Origin: Syngnathus acus | Taxonomy: Eukaryota; Chordata; Actinopteri; Syngnathiformes; Syngnathidae | Assembly (NCBI RefSeq): GCF_901709675.1 | Contig: NW_023590223.1 | Location: 1 to 64,000 of the forward strand | Direction of reading: 5' to 3' | Length of the DNA: 64,000 bases | Shown: one piece after another, positions 31,240-42,882 of the stretch | Position numbering within the stretch: position 1 is the stretch's first letter | Layout: each line of letters begins with the position of its first letter | The notes under the pieces: model-generated | Seen by the model: only the letters and a program-made list of their open reading frames with translations | Database searches by the model: none | What the model was told of the DNA's origin: nothing | Program-made: the position numbers and the translations under genes

Positions 31240-31531
31240 GGAGCGAATTTCATCGTCTTCTTGGACACTAGCCATAGCACCAGCCCAGGAGCCGCGTAGT
31301 TGTCGGCTCCCCTTTCACGTGCCTGCTCTGCTCACAACACAGCACGCCGCGTACTGCTCCCGGAAAGAGGAAGCAAGCAACAATGAACTGGATTTCAAAA
31401 TAAAGTCGCGTCTAATGTCCGAGGTCAAACACGGCGATATAAATCGATGTTTACGTTTAGCATCGATGCCAATAAATCGTAGAGCATTATATCGATTAAT
31501 CGATGTGTATCGATGAATCGTTACACCCCTA
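31240..31531. mobile_element. hAT-type element 3' end
   Basis: The right edge reads cgatgaatcgttacacccct, a typical hAT right end (inverse of AGGGGTGTAACG). Upstream sequence includes AATAAA-like and GATA-rich stretches. The left end was not identified, so the start is approximate. Confidence 0.5.
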
Positions 31532-31550
31532 GTTGATATCATTACATCGT

Positions 31551-32045
31551 AAGATGGCGCCGCGGATGGCCACCTCGGTGACTCGCTCTATATTTGTTAT
31601 TTTACATCTTTTTAACCTCACTTTGTATCATACTTCCGGTTTGCCACGTAGAGCGCCGCAGCGTCACTTGAGAGAGGATCTACATTCCTACATTTCTATA
31701 TGCTTTTCTAATTTTTCCTCGCTTTTTACGTTTTTTACTCCAGTTTTGGGAGTTTACTATTGTTGAAAGTCACGGACCGTCAATTCCTGCCATTTCAACC
31801 ACGTCACTGTTTGGCTCTCAGCGGAGGCTTCGTGGCTGTTTGTCTACCGTCGATCATCGGACACGTAAGTATGGCTGCGGATCAAGAGGTTTGTACGGCT
31901 TTGTGCACCAACTGCACCCTTCTCTTAGAGAGGTTGTCCCTGCTAGAGGGACATGTCCGCCAGCTTGAGGAGAATAGTGTGATAACAGTAGATTTTGGCG
32001 GACACAGATGCGGACTGTAGTCAGCCCGCTAGCCCAGTTAGCATT
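31551..32045 (+). mobile_element. CR1/L2-type LINE with ORF1, 5' segment
   Basis: It starts AAGATGGCGCCGCGGATGG, shared with the LINE at 58196. A small frame (31554-31766) is followed by an ORF1 start at 31871 with CTNCTLLLERLSLLEGHVRQLEE, a short coiled coil. The element is cut at 32045 by a minus-strand L2 LINE and continues at 35286. Confidence 0.65.
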
Positions 32046-32283
32046 AGACTTAGACTTAGACTTAGACAAACTTTATTGTCATTTTGTCAACACTGGGTGT
32101 ACACAAAACGAAATTACGTTGCGTACGGCTTTCAACAATGTAGTGGTATTGCGGCTGGTTAAAAAGTGACATTCTATATAAAAATATGAAATAAGATAAG
32201 TATAGAGTACAAAGTGCAGCAGTGATAAAGTATGTAAACAGTGCAGGAGACAAAAACCGTATTTACAAGTGTGCAGAGGAATG

Positions 32284-34140
32284 CTACGTTTGAATGTTCA
32301 ACAGTCTGACGACAGCAGGGAAAAAACTATTGCAGAACCTGGTGGACCTGCAGCGGATGCTGCGAAACCTCTTCCCAGACGGCAGCAGGGAGAACAGTCC
32401 ATGGTGAGGGTGTGATGGGTCACTGATAATATTACGGGCTCGGGACACGCAGCGCTGGGATGACAAGTCCTGAATGGAGGGAAGAGGAGCCCCGATGATC
32501 CTCTCTGCTGTCCTCACCACTCTCCTCAGGTTCTTCCAATCGGAGGCGCTGCAACCTCCACACCACACCGAGAGACAGCTTGTCAGAATGCTCTCTATGG
32601 TGCTTCGGTAGAACGTCCTCATGATGGGCGGGGGCAGGTGGGCTCTCCTCATCCTCCGCAGGAAGTACAAGCGCTTCTGTGCCCTCTTGACTAGTGTTGT
32701 GGTGTTCACAGTCCAGGTGAGGTCGTCTGTGATGTGGACCCCCAGGAATTTAGTGCTGCTGACCACCTCCACAGCTGAGCTGTTGATGATCAGTTGAGCG
32801 TGGTGAGGCTGGTTCTTCCTGAAGTCGACGATGATCTCCTTCGTCTTCTCCACATTCAGGATCAGGCTATTTTCTCTGCACCAGCCCACCAACTGCTCCA
32901 CCTCCTCTCTGTAGTCCAGGTCGTTGATGTCCCTGATGAGGCCCACCACCGTTGTGTCGTCTGCAAACTTCACGATGTGATTGGTGGTGAACCTGGGGGC
33001 GCAGTCGTGTGTCATCAGGGTGAACAGCAGGGGGCTCAGGACGCAGCCCTGAGGGGAGCCTGTGCTGAGGGTGATGACATCTGAGGTGTTCTGTCCGACC
33101 CGGACTGACTGAGGTCTGTTGGTGAGGAAGTCTAGCAGCCAGTTTCGAAGGGGGGTGCTGAAGCCCAGGTGTTCCAGTTTTTCCACCAGATGCTGTGGAA
33201 TGATGGTGTTAAACGCTGAGCTGAAGTCCAGGAACAGCAACCGCACGTGGGTGTTCCTCTCCTCCAGGTGAGCCAGGCTCAGGTGAAGAACGGAGGAGAT
33301 GGCATCCTCAGTAGAGCGGTTCTGGAACGGGTCGAATGTTGGGGGGAGTCCGGAGACGATGTGTTCTTTAAGCAGCCTTTCGAAGCACTTCATCATGATG
33401 GGAGTCAGTGCCACAGGTCTGTAGTCATTCAATGAGGTGATTTGAGGTTTCTTCGGCACCGGAATGATGGAGGCAGCCTTGAAGCATACTGGCACTGTGG
33501 CTTGGCCCAGCGAGATGTTAAAAATGTCTGTGATGACACCAGCCAGCTGACCTGCACATTCCTTGAACACCCGCCCAGGTATGTTGTCGGGGCCTGGGGC
33601 CTTACGTGGGTTGACTCTTCTCAGAGTCTTCCACACGTTGGCTGAGTCAAGGCAGAGTGCCTCCTCTTCCTGGTGGGGAACAGTTTTAACTGCAGGAGTG
33701 CTGTTTAGTGCCTCAAATCGCCCAAAGAAGTTATTTAGACCATTTAGGAAGTCAGCATCAACCTCACCCAACGGGGGGGAGGGTAAGTTGTAGTCCGTGA
33801 TCGCCCGTATGCCTTGCCACATACTCCTGGTGTTATTGGCGTCGTGAAAAAAATCCTGAATTTTTCGACTGTGGCTTCGCTTCGCTAACCTGATGGCACG
33901 GTTCAAGTTGGCTCTCGCTGTCCTCAGTGCCTCCTTGTCGCCAGACTTGAAGGCTGAGTTCCGTGCTCGTAGCGTATGACGTACCTCCTCAGTCATCCAG
34001 GGTCGTTGGTTGGCTCGGGTGATGATGTTCTTAGTGGTGCTGACGTCCTCGGTGCATTTGTTGATGTAGGCTGACACAGTCATGGCGTACTCATCAATGT
34101 CGATCTGATTGTCATATGTTGCTGCTGATTTGAACATGTC
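32284..34140 (-). pseudogene. L2 LINE copy 2: linker and reverse transcriptase
   Basis: Reverse transcriptase of the L2 LINE. Present are NDYRPVALT, FLDFSSAFN, GSPQGCVLSPLLF and FADDTTVVG. It retains the linker (RAIRLAKRSHSRK) that is deleted in copy 1. Five residues are missing before QNRSTED compared with copy 1. The frame is open for 617 codons. It is separated from the endonuclease only by the stop at 34141. Confidence 0.9.
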
Positions 34141-35274
34141 TCAGTCAGAGCACTCAAAGCAGTCCTGGAGTGCCTCCATGGCCCCCTCAGACCACACCCT
34201 CACCTGCTTCACTGTGGGTTTTGCTCTGATCAGCAGGGGCCTGTATGCAGGGATTAGCATAACAGATAGGTGGTCTGAAGAGCCGAGGTGGGGGCGGGGG
34301 GCTGCTCTGAATGCATCCTTTATATTGGTGTAAACCAAGTCCAGAGTGTTCTCTCCCCGAGTTGGAAAATCCACGTGTTGGTAAAAATGAGGGAGAATAG
34401 TCTTCATGTTAGCCTGGTTGAAGTCCCCAGCAATGATGAAAACACCCTCTGTGTGCGTGGATTGCCGCTCACCGATTGTCCGATAGAGAACACTCATGGC
34501 CTCTTTAGTATTAGCGCTAGGAGGCACATACACAGCCGTGATGCTAACAACAGTAAACTCCCTGGGCAGGTAGAAGGGTCTGCAGTTAACAGTCAAAAGC
34601 TCGATGTCCGAAGAGCAGAAGCTGGCGACAGATCTAGCATTTTTGCACCAGTTGTTGTTGATGTAGACACACAGCCCACCTCCTCGGGATTTACCGCTTA
34701 GTTCGCTGTTTCTGTCGGCGCGGAATGTAGCGAGCCCCTCCAGGCTAACGGCGTTGGACGGTATTGATGAGTTCAGCCATGTCTCCGTCAGGATGAGAGC
34801 GCAGCAGTTTTTAACCTCCCTCTTTGAAGAGAGTTCCAGTTGTAGATGGTCCATTTTATTATCCAGTGAGCGGACGTTGGAGAGGAAGATGGATGGAAGC
34901 GGCGGTTTGTAGGGGTTAGCTTTAAGCTTAGCCGTTAGCCCACCTCGACAGCCGCGCTTCCGCCGCCGGTCACACCGCCTACGCTTACTCCTCCTCCGGC
35001 GTGTGCTGCCCGGCGAGCCCGCTGCATTGTGAGCTTCTGGGGCTAGTGCCCGAAGCACTCCGAGGCTACGTAAACAGACTAGGGTAGTTGTGGCTACGAG
35101 TCCGAAAACACTTGATGACCGTACCTCCAGCAGGCGCTGGCGATCATATACTAACCTACTGGATGGATAAACTAAACTTTGTGTTGTTTGTAGTGTCCTA
35201 GGCGACATATTTTGTGAAAATGCTCGTCGGTTGTCGAGAGCCGTTGCAGCCGCAGCCAACCGGGGCGCCGCCAT
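34141..35274 (-). pseudogene. L2 LINE copy 2: endonuclease part
   Basis: Start chosen at the ATG inside AAGATGGCGGC, as in copy 1, although the frame is open further upstream into the host LINE. AP-endonuclease blocks match copy 1 (SNVRSLDNKMD, TETWLNSS, GGGLCVYINN, IIAGDFNQ, GSSDHLSV). It ends at a TGA that replaces a Trp codon seen in copy 1. Confidence 0.9.
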
Positions 35275-35370
35275 CTTGAATCTTGAATTAGCCCCAAGCG
35301 GCTTGCTAACCGCGATGAGCCAGTTAAGACGCATAGCCGTCCCAAGCCATCTCGGCCTACTGGCTCTCGC

Positions 35371-35575
35371 ATCTTGGTCATAGGTGACTCCATCACACGA
35401 AAAACACCACACTTAAAAATCCAGCCACGGTAATGTGTATCCCTGGAGGCAGAGCACCCGACATAGAAGCTAATCTAAGGGCGCTAGCTCGCAATAGGTC
35501 TAGTCAACAGCGTAGGTCCAACAACACTAGCCACTCGGATATAGTGATACACGGTGGCTCCAATGATATATTTCA
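35371..35575 (+). pseudogene. SGNH-esterase-like domain of LINE ORF1
   Basis: GDSI gives the block I serine and SDIVIHGGSND the block III Gly/Asn of SGNH hydrolases, a domain known from ORF1 of CR1-type LINEs. A frameshift near 35417 and truncation after block III (no DxxH block) make it inactive. Confidence 0.6.
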
Positions 35576-36005
35576 AGCATATATCGGCTCTATTGATAAT
35601 CTTACAAATGGATTTAATGCGACATTGTTAAATGCCATCGACTCGGTAGTGCCACTACGTCTGAAAACTCGCCGTAGAAAGCCTACTACACGGTTCACAG
35701 GTGAAACACGGACGCTTAAGCAATTATGTAAAAAGCATGAACGAAAATGGCGTTGAACCAAACTTGAGGTTTTCCATCAGGCATGGCGCGATAGCCTCCT
35801 GAAATACAAAGATGCGCTTATTTTAGCAAAAACTAATTATTTCTCGCAAATTATTAATCTCAATAAAAACAATCCTAATTACTTATTTGATACAGTGGCA
35901 AAGCTGACGTGGTGCCATCCGACCTCCGATAGCTCCTTCCACTCAGCCGACGGGTTCATGAAATGTTTCGCTTGAAAGATTGAATCCATTAGGGATGAGA
36001 TCAAG

Positions 36006-36687
36006 ATGACAGTTCCAATCGCTCAGTCGAGACCGCCCATTACCGGCGCTGACGAACATGCAATAACCCTATCAAATTTTAAAAGTGTGTCCGTTGAAAG
36101 GCTCACGCAATTGGTTAGTGCGGCTAAGCAAACGACATGTTCACTCGACCCGCTCCCAGCCAAACTATTTAAAGAATTACTTCAAATTTTAGGACCGTCC
36201 GTCTTAAATATAATTAATCTGTCTGTCTCCTCTGGACAGCCTTTAAAACCGCTATCATTAAACCGCTACTTAAGCGACCAAATCTCGACCCGGACTGTCT
36301 CAGTAATTATAGGCCGGTTTCAAATCTCCCATTCGTAGCAAAACAACGAGTAGTCCATGGTAATGCGACCTCTGAGCTCTATAACGTCACTTGTGGTGTC
36401 CCGCAGGGATCGGTACTCGGACCAATTCTATTTAATATGTATATGATTCCGCTTGGGGACATAATACGTAAATATAACATTAGTTTTCAATGTTACGCGG
36501 ATGACACTCAATTATATATGCCGTTATCGATGACAAATCCGCAGGACTGTTGTAATCTTGAGGCGTGCCTTGCGGAGCTCAAGCAATGGATGTCTCTCAA
36601 TTTCCTTCGTCTTATCCCAGATAAAACTGAGATGTTGATAATTGGTCCAGCTTGTTATCACCACTTATTTAAGGAAACCACTATAAC
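36006..36687 (+). pseudogene. LINE reverse transcriptase fragments
   Basis: The frame 36006-36338 holds the RT entry region (TTCSLDPLPAKLFKEL). The frame from 36350 holds NVTCGVPQGSVLGP, ADDTQLY and WMSLNFLRLIPDKTEMLIIG. Frames are offset and the finger/palm boundary is deleted (sequence jumps from NYRPVSNLP-like to VVHGNATS-like near 36330). Confidence 0.7.
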
Positions 36688-37443
36688 TGTTAGAAAAATG
36701 TATATATATATGTTATCATGCGTTCTCTAATCAATGCTTTACCGCAGTATTACTGCAATATATGCTTGCTGTTTGGCCTTGCTGTTTTTATGATGTACCA
36801 CAGAAGAGAAAAGTTACGGCTGGGTCAGGAGAGAGGTTACAGCTGAGTCAGACAGGACCAGCTGACAACTCAGCAAAAAGAAGACATCTACCGAGACAGT
36901 TCCTTTCTAACAAAGACCACTTTGTTAAACAACATGCCTCATTGCTGTCTTGCACCTCAGATGAACCTACAAGTGACCATCATTGTCAGGGTTTTCCAAA
37001 CTATCTTAATCGTAGGATTATGTCGGAATGTATGTATCCAGTAATAAATAACCTAGCTTGTCCCATTCTACACAATGTCGTAAAGCATCCCTTGCTATGT
37101 TTTGACTAGAGGTCAAAGGTTTTCTTCTCTATCCAGGCCACTCAAATTCCTCTTCCCACATGTTCTTATCAGTATGTAAACACCTAGTGATTTCTTCCTT
37201 ACGAGGCAAAGCCCACATGCGTTCCCCCTCCTCTTTTAGGGGCTTTTGTCTCACGATTTGTGGGTAGGGCAAATCCCAATAAAAAGAGCGGGAGTGCATA
37301 CAGATATTTAGTGTAGTGAGATTGTTGTGAAGCTATCTGTACTGCACTCCTCGCGAGAAAAGACTTAATATTCTGTCTCACTTGTGGTTTGTTTGCTGTT
37401 GCTCTTCTCTTGAAATTTGTTCGGTCAGCGAAAAAACCTAACA
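36688..37443 (+). repeat. ERV 5' LTR
   Basis: It begins TGTTAG and ends CTAACA, which are inverted repeats. AATAAAAAGAGCGGG near 37279 can serve as TATA-like or polyadenylation signal. Differences from the 3' LTR are one in each of the contexts cagctgagtcag and ggttttccaaac. Confidence 0.95.
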
Positions 37444-37448
37444 GAAAT

Positions 37449-37466
37449 TGGGGGCTCGTTCCGGGG
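37449..37466 (+). promoter_or_regulatory. ERV primer-binding site (tRNA-Pro type)
   Basis: TGGGGGCTCGTTCCGGGG lies 5 nt after the LTR. It is complementary to the 3' end of tRNA-Pro (compare GACGAGCCC-type ends in this window) except for a one-base bulge. This is the primer class used by many gammaretroviruses. Confidence 0.75.
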
Positions 37467-37654
37467 TCTCGACACACCTGGCGGTTCCAGCGGACTCTTC
37501 GACGCAGGCGAAAATCCTCGGCCGAGGTAAACAAAAGCCCTTTGACGGGACTGTCTCGATCAGTCCGGCTGGACACCGGGAGGGTTGACGAGATCTTCCG
37601 AGGAGGAGAATCAGCAGACCGTGAGTAGGAATATTAATTCTACTAAAAAGGAAT

Positions 37655-37790
37655 GAATGAGCTGTGACAAGAGGTCACTTAATACGAGCAGTGACAAGAG
37701 GTCACTTAAAAAATGAATGAGCGGTGACGAGGTCACTTGAGCGGTGACGAGGTCACTTAAAATGAGCAGTGACAAGAAGTCACTTAAAGA
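37655..37790 (+). repeat. ERV leader with five palindromic GTGAC...GTCAC units
   Basis: Five units of GTGAC(AA)GAGGTCAC or a close variant occur in about 130 bp, separated by ttaa/gagc spacers. Each is a 5-bp inverted repeat with a 3-5 nt loop and contains AGGTCA. They lie between the primer-binding site and gag, where packaging, dimer and splice signals are usual. Confidence 0.8.
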
Positions 37791-38173
37791 CCTTGAGAAT
37801 TCTAGACCCTATCAAGTGCAATTAGAAACAGTTAAATTCCGCAGGGGCGGTGTGGAGCCCCCTAACTTTTTACGTTAGTTAAATTCCGCAGCAGGAGTGC
37901 GGACTCCTCTGTTATTAAAAATCGCGCGTGGTATGCTTGTGTACGGTTTGACTGAGAGTGATCTCATTTGAGCGCTCCTCTATATAAACACACAGGATTG
38001 TAAACAGTGGCTTTGTGTGGGGGCAGAGGCAAGAACTCTCCGCTCCCTTCGGGGAGGTGAAAGGAGACTTACCACACATCGAATATTTAACCACTGTCCT
38101 GTGAATAAAGTTGGTTTTAGGACACTGTAGGTGCCATTCAAACTACCAACACCAAAATTTAGAAAAATAAACC

Positions 38174-39007
38174 ATGGGAAATTTAGATAGTAAGCGAGAG
38201 TCCCTACCCCGACATGAACTAAAATGCAAAGATTGGAAAATAATTGAAAGGCAGGATCCCGACCGACTTAAAAAAGATTTCGATAAATGGGTTAAAAAAT
38301 ATAAATTTGAGGGAGAACTAGAAGAAGTACAAGAGCGGGAAGAGAAAACACATGCTACAAATTCAAAACTAAAGATCATAGCGAAGTTGTATCCGCAAAT
38401 ACATGACACACGCAAAATTGAGGAATCACCTCCTCCTTATGGGTTGATGGACAGGGCCACTAGGCAGAAAAGCCCGCTAGAAATGGATTGGTCAAAGGAA
38501 ATCAGAGCAAATTATACAGAAATAGGGAGAACAAAGCAAAATGATAATGAAACCTTTGTTGAGTATCGAGTGCGCATGACAAAAGTGTTTAAAACACACA
38601 GTGGACTGGTGGAAGATAATGCGCCTCAAGGTGCTTATCAACAGCAATTAAAAAATGCCATCCACGCAGGGTCCAGACCAGCAATACAAGGCTGGGTGAT
38701 CAAACATTATATGGGCATGAACACCGGAACTTTGGAGAAATACATAAATCACGCCCTCCATGCGGAAAAAGTAGTAATAGACAAACAAAAACGAAAACAA
38801 ATGAAAGCTTCAAAAGACACTTTTCTGGTAGACCAGGATAGTGACACTTTTTACCAAAATGCAGGCAGAGGACAGAAAGGCCAGAGAGGGCGAGCAATGT
38901 CTGACAGAGGAGGCTTTAGAGGCCGAGGAAGAGGAGTTGTGCGACCTCCAATAGAATGCTGGAATTGCGGAGAAAACGGTCACATGGCACGTGACTGCAC
39001 AAATTAA
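38174..39007 (+). CDS. gag: ERV Gag, open but short
   Basis: Gag forms the particle. The 277-residue frame starts MGNLDSK, an N-myristoylation signal for membrane targeting. It has a PPPY late-budding motif at 86-89, a capsid-like helical region (about 105-205), an RG-rich basic stretch (231-254) and one CCHC zinc knuckle (CWNCGENGHMARDC, 262-275) for RNA binding. It is about half the length of typical gammaretroviral Gag, so part of capsid is missing. The start is the first ATG after the leader, in an ACCATGG context. No stop or frameshift is seen. Confidence 0.88.
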   Translation: MGNLDSKRESLPRHELKCKDWKIIERQDPDRLKKDFDKWVKKYKFEGELEEVQEREEKTHATNSKLKIIAKLYPQIHDTRKIEESPPPYGLMDRATRQKSPLEMDWSKEIRANYTEIGRTKQNDNETFVEYRVRMTKVFKTHSGLVEDNAPQGAYQQQLKNAIHAGSRPAIQGWVIKHYMGMNTGTLEKYINHALHAEKVVIDKQKRKQMKASKDTFLVDQDSDTFYQNAGRGQKGQRGRAMSDRGGFRGRGRGVVRPPIECWNCGENGHMARDCTN

Positions 39008-41850
39008 CAAAGACAGTTATGACTAGGCCAAAATCAAATCAAATCAGGTTTCCATGTAATGAAGTGGGAACCTGGCTGTCAAAATTAAAGAGAAATTAGC
39101 TTAAATATACAGGAGATATTTGTGTTAAAAGGATAAAGTAAGATAAAGAAACACTGAAGTTAAAATTGGCTAAATAAATGGAAAAGAATTACAAATAGCT
39201 TCTAGAAGTAAAATAAAGAATAAATCTGACAAGTAAGACGAGCAAAAAGGTGTTGTGCGTCATCCTTTTGTGTTGGTGTGTGTGCGTGTGCGCGCAGAGG
39301 ATCCTCATGAGTGGGTGTGTATATGAGTGTGTGTGTGAGTGAGATGTGTGTTCTATGAAAGAAAAATTGAAGAATAAGAGAAGTGAAGAAAAATCCAAAG
39401 AGAGCTTGTTGTTGCATAGGCAGGAAGATGATGAAACGACATCAGCGCGACCTCGCTTGAGGGCCGTAGCTGAGGGTGTGGACAAATGAGACAACAAATG
39501 TTGTGTAGAAGACATTGAAAGATGTCGAATGTGAACATGACAAAGGGCGCAACAGCGAAGCTGGCCTGCCCTTTGAGAGGGTGAGACTGATAAGCGTGCC
39601 TGCGCTCGCGCGTTGTCGCGGGGCGGGGCTGTGCGCGTGGGCCTTTGCTATGCTCGTGTGGGCGGTGGGCCGGCATCATGGTTGTTGCAGGAAATGGCCA
39701 GCCTGTGACCAATCAACATTGATGCTGCGCCCCCCCCTCGCACGAGGGGTGCTATGGCTGCGGGCGAAGCAGGGAAAGTGCGAGTTTCTCAGAGAATGTT
39801 TGAATATTTGAAGCAGGGTGATGCTTAAGGAAGATGTGACAATATTTGCATGAAGGATAAAATGCACTGATGAGAAAAGAAAAAAAGTATAACCAAAACG
39901 TCAAAAGAGAGGATGACGTTTGCGCAGCGTTGTTTGTTGGTATTGTTTGTGAGCTGTGTCTCTGCTGTTTTTGTGTTGTCTGTGTGCTGTAAGTGTTATG
40001 TGTTAAAAGGATGAAATTGGCAAATATAGGTGCACTAAAGAATTTATTAGACTGTACTCTATCTGATTTGCACCGCAAAACAAAAACAATTTGATAAAAT
40101 AGGAAGTAAAAACAAAAAGCAAGCAATTTGTTTATGGGCAGAAGCTGGTCCACACAGCATTAATGCCTAGCCTTGATGAAACAAACTTTGAGAGATGGAA
40201 AGAACTTGCTTTCTGGAATTGGATGAAGAATAATTATGAAATAACGACATTTCAAAGCTAAATTTAAAGGGAATAGTCGATTGGTTGTGTCAAGACTATA
40301 CAAGTTTTTACATTTGAGAATGAGAGCGATTGAGTTAAAGATAAGAAACAACAACAATTAACTATTATATTAATTTACTGACGGTTATTTTGTTGGTTTT
40401 TATCTTTCTATCTTGATTGGTTTGACACCTTGAGGGAGGAAACATTAGGATGAGGAACACGGGTTGAGACAACCAGTTACACACGCAAAACGTGTGCACT
40501 GGGACACTGAGAAGCATTTTGAAAGGTGTGTCAAAGTAAATGAAGATGAAATCATATGTAGTAATACAACACTTTACTACATATGGATTCTCTATATCAT
40601 ACAAATGAGTAAAATAGAACATACATATTGATTTTTATTCAAATTGCTAAGATTCTTGTGATAAACGATGAGAAAACGATTGAAAAGTAACTAAAGAAAC
40701 TACAAGAAACCACAACTAAGCTAGTTGTGGAAGCAGTCCAATTGCCACGAAAAATAGCTAGATGCACGTGTGCAGGGCACACACACGAGACTGATAAGGT
40801 GTTAAGAGGTAACAAGCTTGCAGACGGAACCGCATAGCTGTAGTGTAAAAGACGCTTCAAATTTTATACACACAAGAAGCAGATTAAATTACTGAAACGT
40901 TTTTAAAGATGTGCAGCGACAAAGTCCATAGACTGAAATTCGATTATGGACGAAAAGAGGGGCAAAAGTGGAGAATGGTATCTATAAATGACCAGAAGAC
41001 TGACCTATCCTACAAAAACCATATACAAGTGGGCAGCAATATTGAGCCATGGTGTGTGTCGCATGGCTCAAGAGGAGGGATAATGAGGCAGGTCAGTCAG
41101 ATTTATACAACATATGGATTTGATTCATATTCAAAACATTTATAAAAAAAAAAAAATAGTTTTGTAGAGCTTGTTTAACATGTGTTAAACTCAATCCACA
41201 GGGTTATAATGCCTGGTCATAATAGATACATTCTCAAAATGGGTTGAATTGGCTTCAACAAAAACACTGAATGCCTTAACAGTGGAAAAAAACGTTATGT
41301 AAAGAAATAATACCGAGATATGGGATTTCAGAAATTAATTCTCATGACAGGACTGGTATAAAGTGTGAAAATGTGCATGGAAAAAACTGGAAGATCATGG
41401 ACAAAATGTTTAGACCTGGTCAAACTGTTCATAAATATTACAATTACTGTGGGTTTAACCCCATATAAAATTGTTTGGGCGACAATATAGATTACCATGT
41501 TTTGGAACCAAGTGGGAAACTAAGGATGATTAAAATTTTGTAGAAATAAAAAAGAAAAAAGGAAACAATGCTGTTAAAAAGATCAATTTGACCTTTGCAG
41601 GATGATCTGCTTTGTCGGATCTGGACTGCAATGAAAATATGATGTTTATGTGTGTACTTTGTCAACAACCGCTGTAGATTTTAAAGAATGGGATGATTAT
41701 ATCTAAAACGAATGTGGATAATTTGTTTCAGGTAACTATAAGAGTTGCTGAAAAACGAAACAATTGATTGCTAATGGCAAAACAAGCTGCAAAGACAGAA
41801 ACAAAAATTTCTGTCATATGTATGGATTTGCGACCGATTCTTTATGTTGT
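39008..41850 (+). pseudogene. pol: ERV pol remnant
   Basis: No frame longer than about 100 codons is present, and no protease or reverse transcriptase motif can be read. Around 41214-41300 the sequence VIIDTFSKWVELASTKTL survives from the integrase core and ends at a stop. A GT-rich stretch lies at 39270-39350. The distance from gag to integrase (2.2 kb) shows that much of pol is deleted or scrambled. Confidence 0.65.
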
Positions 41851-41854
41851 ATAG

Positions 41855-42742
41855 TTGCCATTGACCAAAGATTGTGTGACATCTGTCACATCTACTGATT
41901 GTGAAATGTGTGACAGAGCATTCTATATAGTAATATCCATTGAAAAAAGAAAAAAGAAGCCATTGCTTTCAGAGAATGTAGTCCAGCTAAATTGTATATG
42001 TATCAACATGCCAAGATCTGGGAAAAAGCTGGAAAAACAAACAAACAAAATGTCTTTAAATTTGAGAGGCGACGATGATCTGACTGAAATTGATGCAATC
42101 AGAGTCCCCAGAGGAGTTCCTGATTAATAAGAATTAATTGACCAAATTGTAGCAGGATGGGAGTCTTCCATTTGCTGGTGGTGTACGATGAACAAAAACG
42201 TCGACATGATAAATTACAACCATTGCAACATGCAGAAATTGGGCAAACGGACACAAGCGGGACTTGAGGCAGTGCACGGACAGCTAGCCACGCCTTCCCT
42301 AATGTCAATCCAGAACCGCAATGCTCTTGTTATGTTGTCGTCTGAGAAAGGAAGGGTCTGCGCAATGTTCAGAGAACAATGCTGCACCTTCATCCAGAAC
42401 GACACCGCCCCTGATGGGAGCCTGACGAAGGCGATTGCAAGCTTGCAATCCCTCAAAACGAGGATGAAAGAGCACAACAAGTGGATGACTGCTTTTGGGA
42501 AGTATAAAGCCCTTGTGTCCTCAATTACTGCTATACTCACCTTGTGTGGTTGTTGTTGTATTCCATGTCTCCGTGCTCTGTTTAATCGTCTCATCACTAC
42601 AGCAATATCGCCCATGGAAGACAAGATGGCCGGGGTATGCCTAATGTCTGAAAGCCAGCATGTTGATGATAACGATGATGATGATGGAATTTTTGCACTT
42701 GGGTTTACAGACTTCTTCCCAGATCTGGGTGTTTCCGAATGA
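41855..42742 (+). pseudogene. env: ERV env remnant: surface-subunit end and transmembrane subunit
   Basis: A frame at 41855-42127 keeps part of the surface region (LTEIDAIRVPRGVPD at its end). The 184-codon frame at 42188-42742 keeps most of the transmembrane subunit: heptad-like helices, a CX6CC motif at residues 58-66 (CAMFREQCC), a hydrophobic anchor at about 107-130 (with CGCCCIPC) and a short acidic tail. The CX6CC signature is shared by gamma-type and filoviral-type envelopes. A stop and frame change separate the two parts, and the upstream surface domain and signal peptide are missing. Confidence 0.75.
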
Positions 42743-42872
42743 TAATATCGCAACGTTTATCCTTTCTTGGTGTAAACTTATTTGTGCTCATACTTGTGAT
42801 CCTACGGCTGAAAATCTTTTTGAAGTGGCCGCTTTTAGGTGATAAGATGGTCTCTGAGAACTTATGATACAC

Positions 42873-42882
42873 AGGAGGGAAT
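42873..42882 (+). promoter_or_regulatory. ERV polypurine tract
   Basis: AGGAGGGA followed by AT immediately precedes the 3' LTR, at the position where plus-strand DNA synthesis is primed. The tract is short. Confidence 0.6.

Larger units (their letters stand above)
32046..35285 (-). mobile_element. L2-type (Maui-like) LINE, near full length, copy 2
   Basis: It has the same organisation and tail as copy 1: the 3' end (taagtc)n is at 32046-32066 and the 5' end AAGATGGCGGC at about 35268-35280. ATTAG flanks both sides as a likely target duplication. Visible lesions are one TGG-to-TGA change at 34141-34143 and a 15-bp in-frame loss in the RT. Confidence 0.88.
35286..36687 (+). mobile_element. 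CR1/L2-type LINE with ORF1, middle segment
   Basis: ORF1 continues with an SGNH-esterase-like domain: ILVIGDSITR near 35371-35401, then PGGRAPDI and VIHGGSNDI near 35545-35572. One base appears lost near 35417. The sequence then jumps to ORF2 (NATLLNAIDSVVPLRLK), an internal deletion near 35575. RT motifs follow: DPLPAKLFKELL, CGVPQGSVLGP (near 36395) and CYADDTQLYM (near 36490). An endogenous retrovirus cuts it at 36687; it continues at 43644. Confidence 0.75.

Noticed and set aside
40909-41145. A 78-codon frame in the decayed retroviral interior as an accessory gene
   Set aside because: No recognisable motif, and the surrounding sequence is full of stops and frame changes; kept only as part of the pol remnant.
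42188-42742. Co-opted (syncytin-like) envelope gene
   Set aside because: Only the transmembrane part is open; surface subunit, signal peptide and cleavage region are missing or broken, so domestication is not supported here.
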